Assembly (NCBI GenBank): GCA_030632095.1
Contig: DAOVJU010000252.1
Location: 1 to 5,742 of the forward strand
Source: Chlorobiota bacterium
GTDB taxonomy: Bacteria > Bacteroidota > Bacteroidia > Bacteroidales > B39-G9
Reading direction: 5' to 3'
DNA: 5,742 nt
The position numbers were made by a program, and so were the translations under genes. The first letter of the stretch is position 1. Each line of letters starts with the position of its first letter. The notes beneath the pieces are model-generated. The model did not search any database, was not told where the DNA came from, and was given only the letters and a program-made list of their open reading frames with translations. Shown here piece after piece: positions 4,798-5,742 of this stretch.

Positions 4798-5742
4798 TTA
4801 TTCCAATATAATCTTTTCTGTTACTGTTCCTTTTTCTGTTATTATTTTAATAAAGTAGATTCCTTTTGGTTGGTCGCTTAAATCAACTTGAAACTTGAAA
4901 CTTAAAACTTGAAACTTTTTTACAACTTTTCCGCTAATATTTACAATTTCAACAGCCTGAATGTTTTTACCATGAATAGTAAATATTCCGTTTGAAGGGT
5001 TTAGATATATTTTTATATAATCGGTATTTTGTATGGTTTCAATACTTGTTATTACTGTTAAAACAGCAATATTACTTGTTATATTTCCATAAGAATTAGC
5101 AACAATACATTGATATTGATAATCAGTCATATCTAAACTTACTCCTGTAATTGTCAGAGTATTGGTTACTGCTCCACTATATATACCTCCGTCAGTAATA
5201 TTTTCAAACCCGCTACCTACATTTTCCTGCCATTGATAACTATCTGCTCCTGTTGCCGTAAGACCGAAAATTGCATTTTCTCCTTCGCATATTGTTTGAT
5301 TAGTAGGTTGATTAATAATACCGAGAGTTGCATAAAAAATATAAACCTTACCTGTAAAACTATTTTTTCCATAAGCTCCGGAAATAATATTGTTATTATC
5401 GATTGCAACTGTACGACTGAACAGGTCACCTTCTGCTCTGTCTGATGCGACAATTTTTTGTATTTCTTCCCAGGTACCGGTACTATTATAATAAATATAA
5501 GCCGACCCTGCACAATCTAAGTAGTTTTCTCCATTAGCATCTTCATCATCGTTATATGAATTTATTATTGCATAATCTCCTGATATAGAGATGGACAGTC
5601 CAAATACATCTTGAATATTTCTATCAGAAGCGGTTAATTTTTGAGTTTCTTGCCAAACTCCTTCATTATTATAAAAAACATAAGCCGAACCTGAATTTTC
5701 CATAGTATTCCCACCTGCTTCATCTTCATCTTCGTACCATGC
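4798..5742 (-). CDS. FG-GAP repeat and Ig-like protein with T9SS sorting domain (5' end outside window)
   Basis: The frame is open to the right edge. The 13 codons before ATG 5703 read AWYEDEDEAGGNT, which is the ordinary lead-in of the next FG-GAP repeat, so that ATG is internal and the true start lies outside. Of 314 visible residues (314 = last), about 1-140 hold FG-GAP (integrin-alpha propeller type) repeats: GSAYVFYN (18-25), ASDR..DVFG (38-48), GSAYIYYN (79-86), ASDRAEGDLF (99-108) and a last GKVYIF. About 143-230 is an Ig-like domain with the expected Cys pair (152 and 212, in YQCIVAN) and core Trp (171). About 242-314 is a short Por-type sorting domain (IYLNPSNGIF, NISGKVV, PKGIYFIKI, ending TEKIILE). 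Predicted to be secreted by T9SS and probably adhesive or structural; no catalytic motif is visible. It precedes the propeller gene by 4 bases. A seven-base repeat interrupts the sorting domain. Confidence 0.85.
   Translation of the reverse strand, partial: AWYEDEDEAGGNTMENSGSAYVFYNNEGVWQETQKLTASDRNIQDVFGLSISISGDYAIINSYNDDEDANGENYLDCAGSAYIYYNSTGTWEEIQKIVASDRAEGDLFSRTVAIDNNNIISGAYGKNSFTGKVYIFYATLGIINQPTNQTICEGENAIFGLTATGADSYQWQENVGSGFENITDGGIYSGAVTNTLTITGVSLDMTDYQYQCIVANSYGNITSNIAVLTVITSIETIQNTDYIKIYLNPSNGIFTIHGKNIQAVEIVNISGKVVKKFQVLSFKFQVDLSDQPKGIYFIKIITEKGTVTEKIILE
4887..4914 (-). repeat. Heptanucleotide tandem repeat inside sorting domain
   Basis: Four units of TTTCAAG on the coding strand (the second reads TTTTAAG) lie end to end within the sorting domain and encode FQVLSFKFQV. 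Seven is not a multiple of three, so successive units are read in different frames and the peptide period is seven residues per three units. Reading the sequence with one unit removed or added gives a stop at or just after the repeat (TTT TAA, TTG ATT TAA or AGT TGA), which would remove at least the last 28 residues of the sorting signal. Confidence 0.8.

Noticed and set aside
5217..5513. Overlapping ORFs on both strands (5217-5513 minus, 5233-5445 plus) within the FG-GAP gene
   Set aside because: The real frame shows FG-GAP repeats and the Ig-like Cys/Trp pattern through this stretch; the others are shadows.

Overview
This is a 5.7 kb A+T-rich window from what is almost certainly a member of the Bacteroidota. 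Two adjacent secreted proteins end in type IX secretion (T9SS, Por secretion) sorting domains, a system essentially confined to that phylum and close relatives. Start codons lack Shine-Dalgarno sequences and sit behind A/T-rich leaders, which also fits. I cannot fix genus or family. No rRNA, tRNA, CRISPR array, transposase gene or phage gene is visible.

Layout, left to right. Positions 1-378 hold no convincing gene but contain several short inverted and direct repeats. Positions 379-2103 (+) encode a multi-pass membrane glycosyltransferase of the GT39/ArnT (PMT_2) type with a C-terminal beta-rich domain. The 393-base gap that follows contains, on the minus strand, the broken C-terminal part of an M48 zinc metallopeptidase (2194-2400), including the zinc-ligand region but not HEXXH. 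Positions 2497-2895 and 2921-3319 (+) are a tandem pair of equally long 132-residue paralogues (89 of 132 positions identical by hand count), probably small cytoplasmic STAS/SEC14 (SpoIIAA-like) proteins.

The right half is on the minus strand and converges on that pair. A partial gene running off the right edge (4798-5742) encodes FG-GAP-type repeats, an Ig-like domain and a T9SS sorting domain. Four bases downstream of it, 3414-4793 encodes a signal peptide, a seven-unit beta-propeller and a second, FlgD-like T9SS sorting domain. Just beyond that stop lies a frameshifted fragment of a third sorting domain (3334-3411).

The two minus-strand genes look like an operon of secreted, cell-surface or extracellular proteins. 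The glycosyltransferase and the 132-residue pair show no evident functional link to them. I see no convincing new defence or mobile system. The points most worth checking are the two gene remnants absent from simple ATG-based gene calling, the in-frame seven-base repeat inside a sorting domain (any one-unit change would end translation at once), and the seven-fold propeller with apparent N/C closure.
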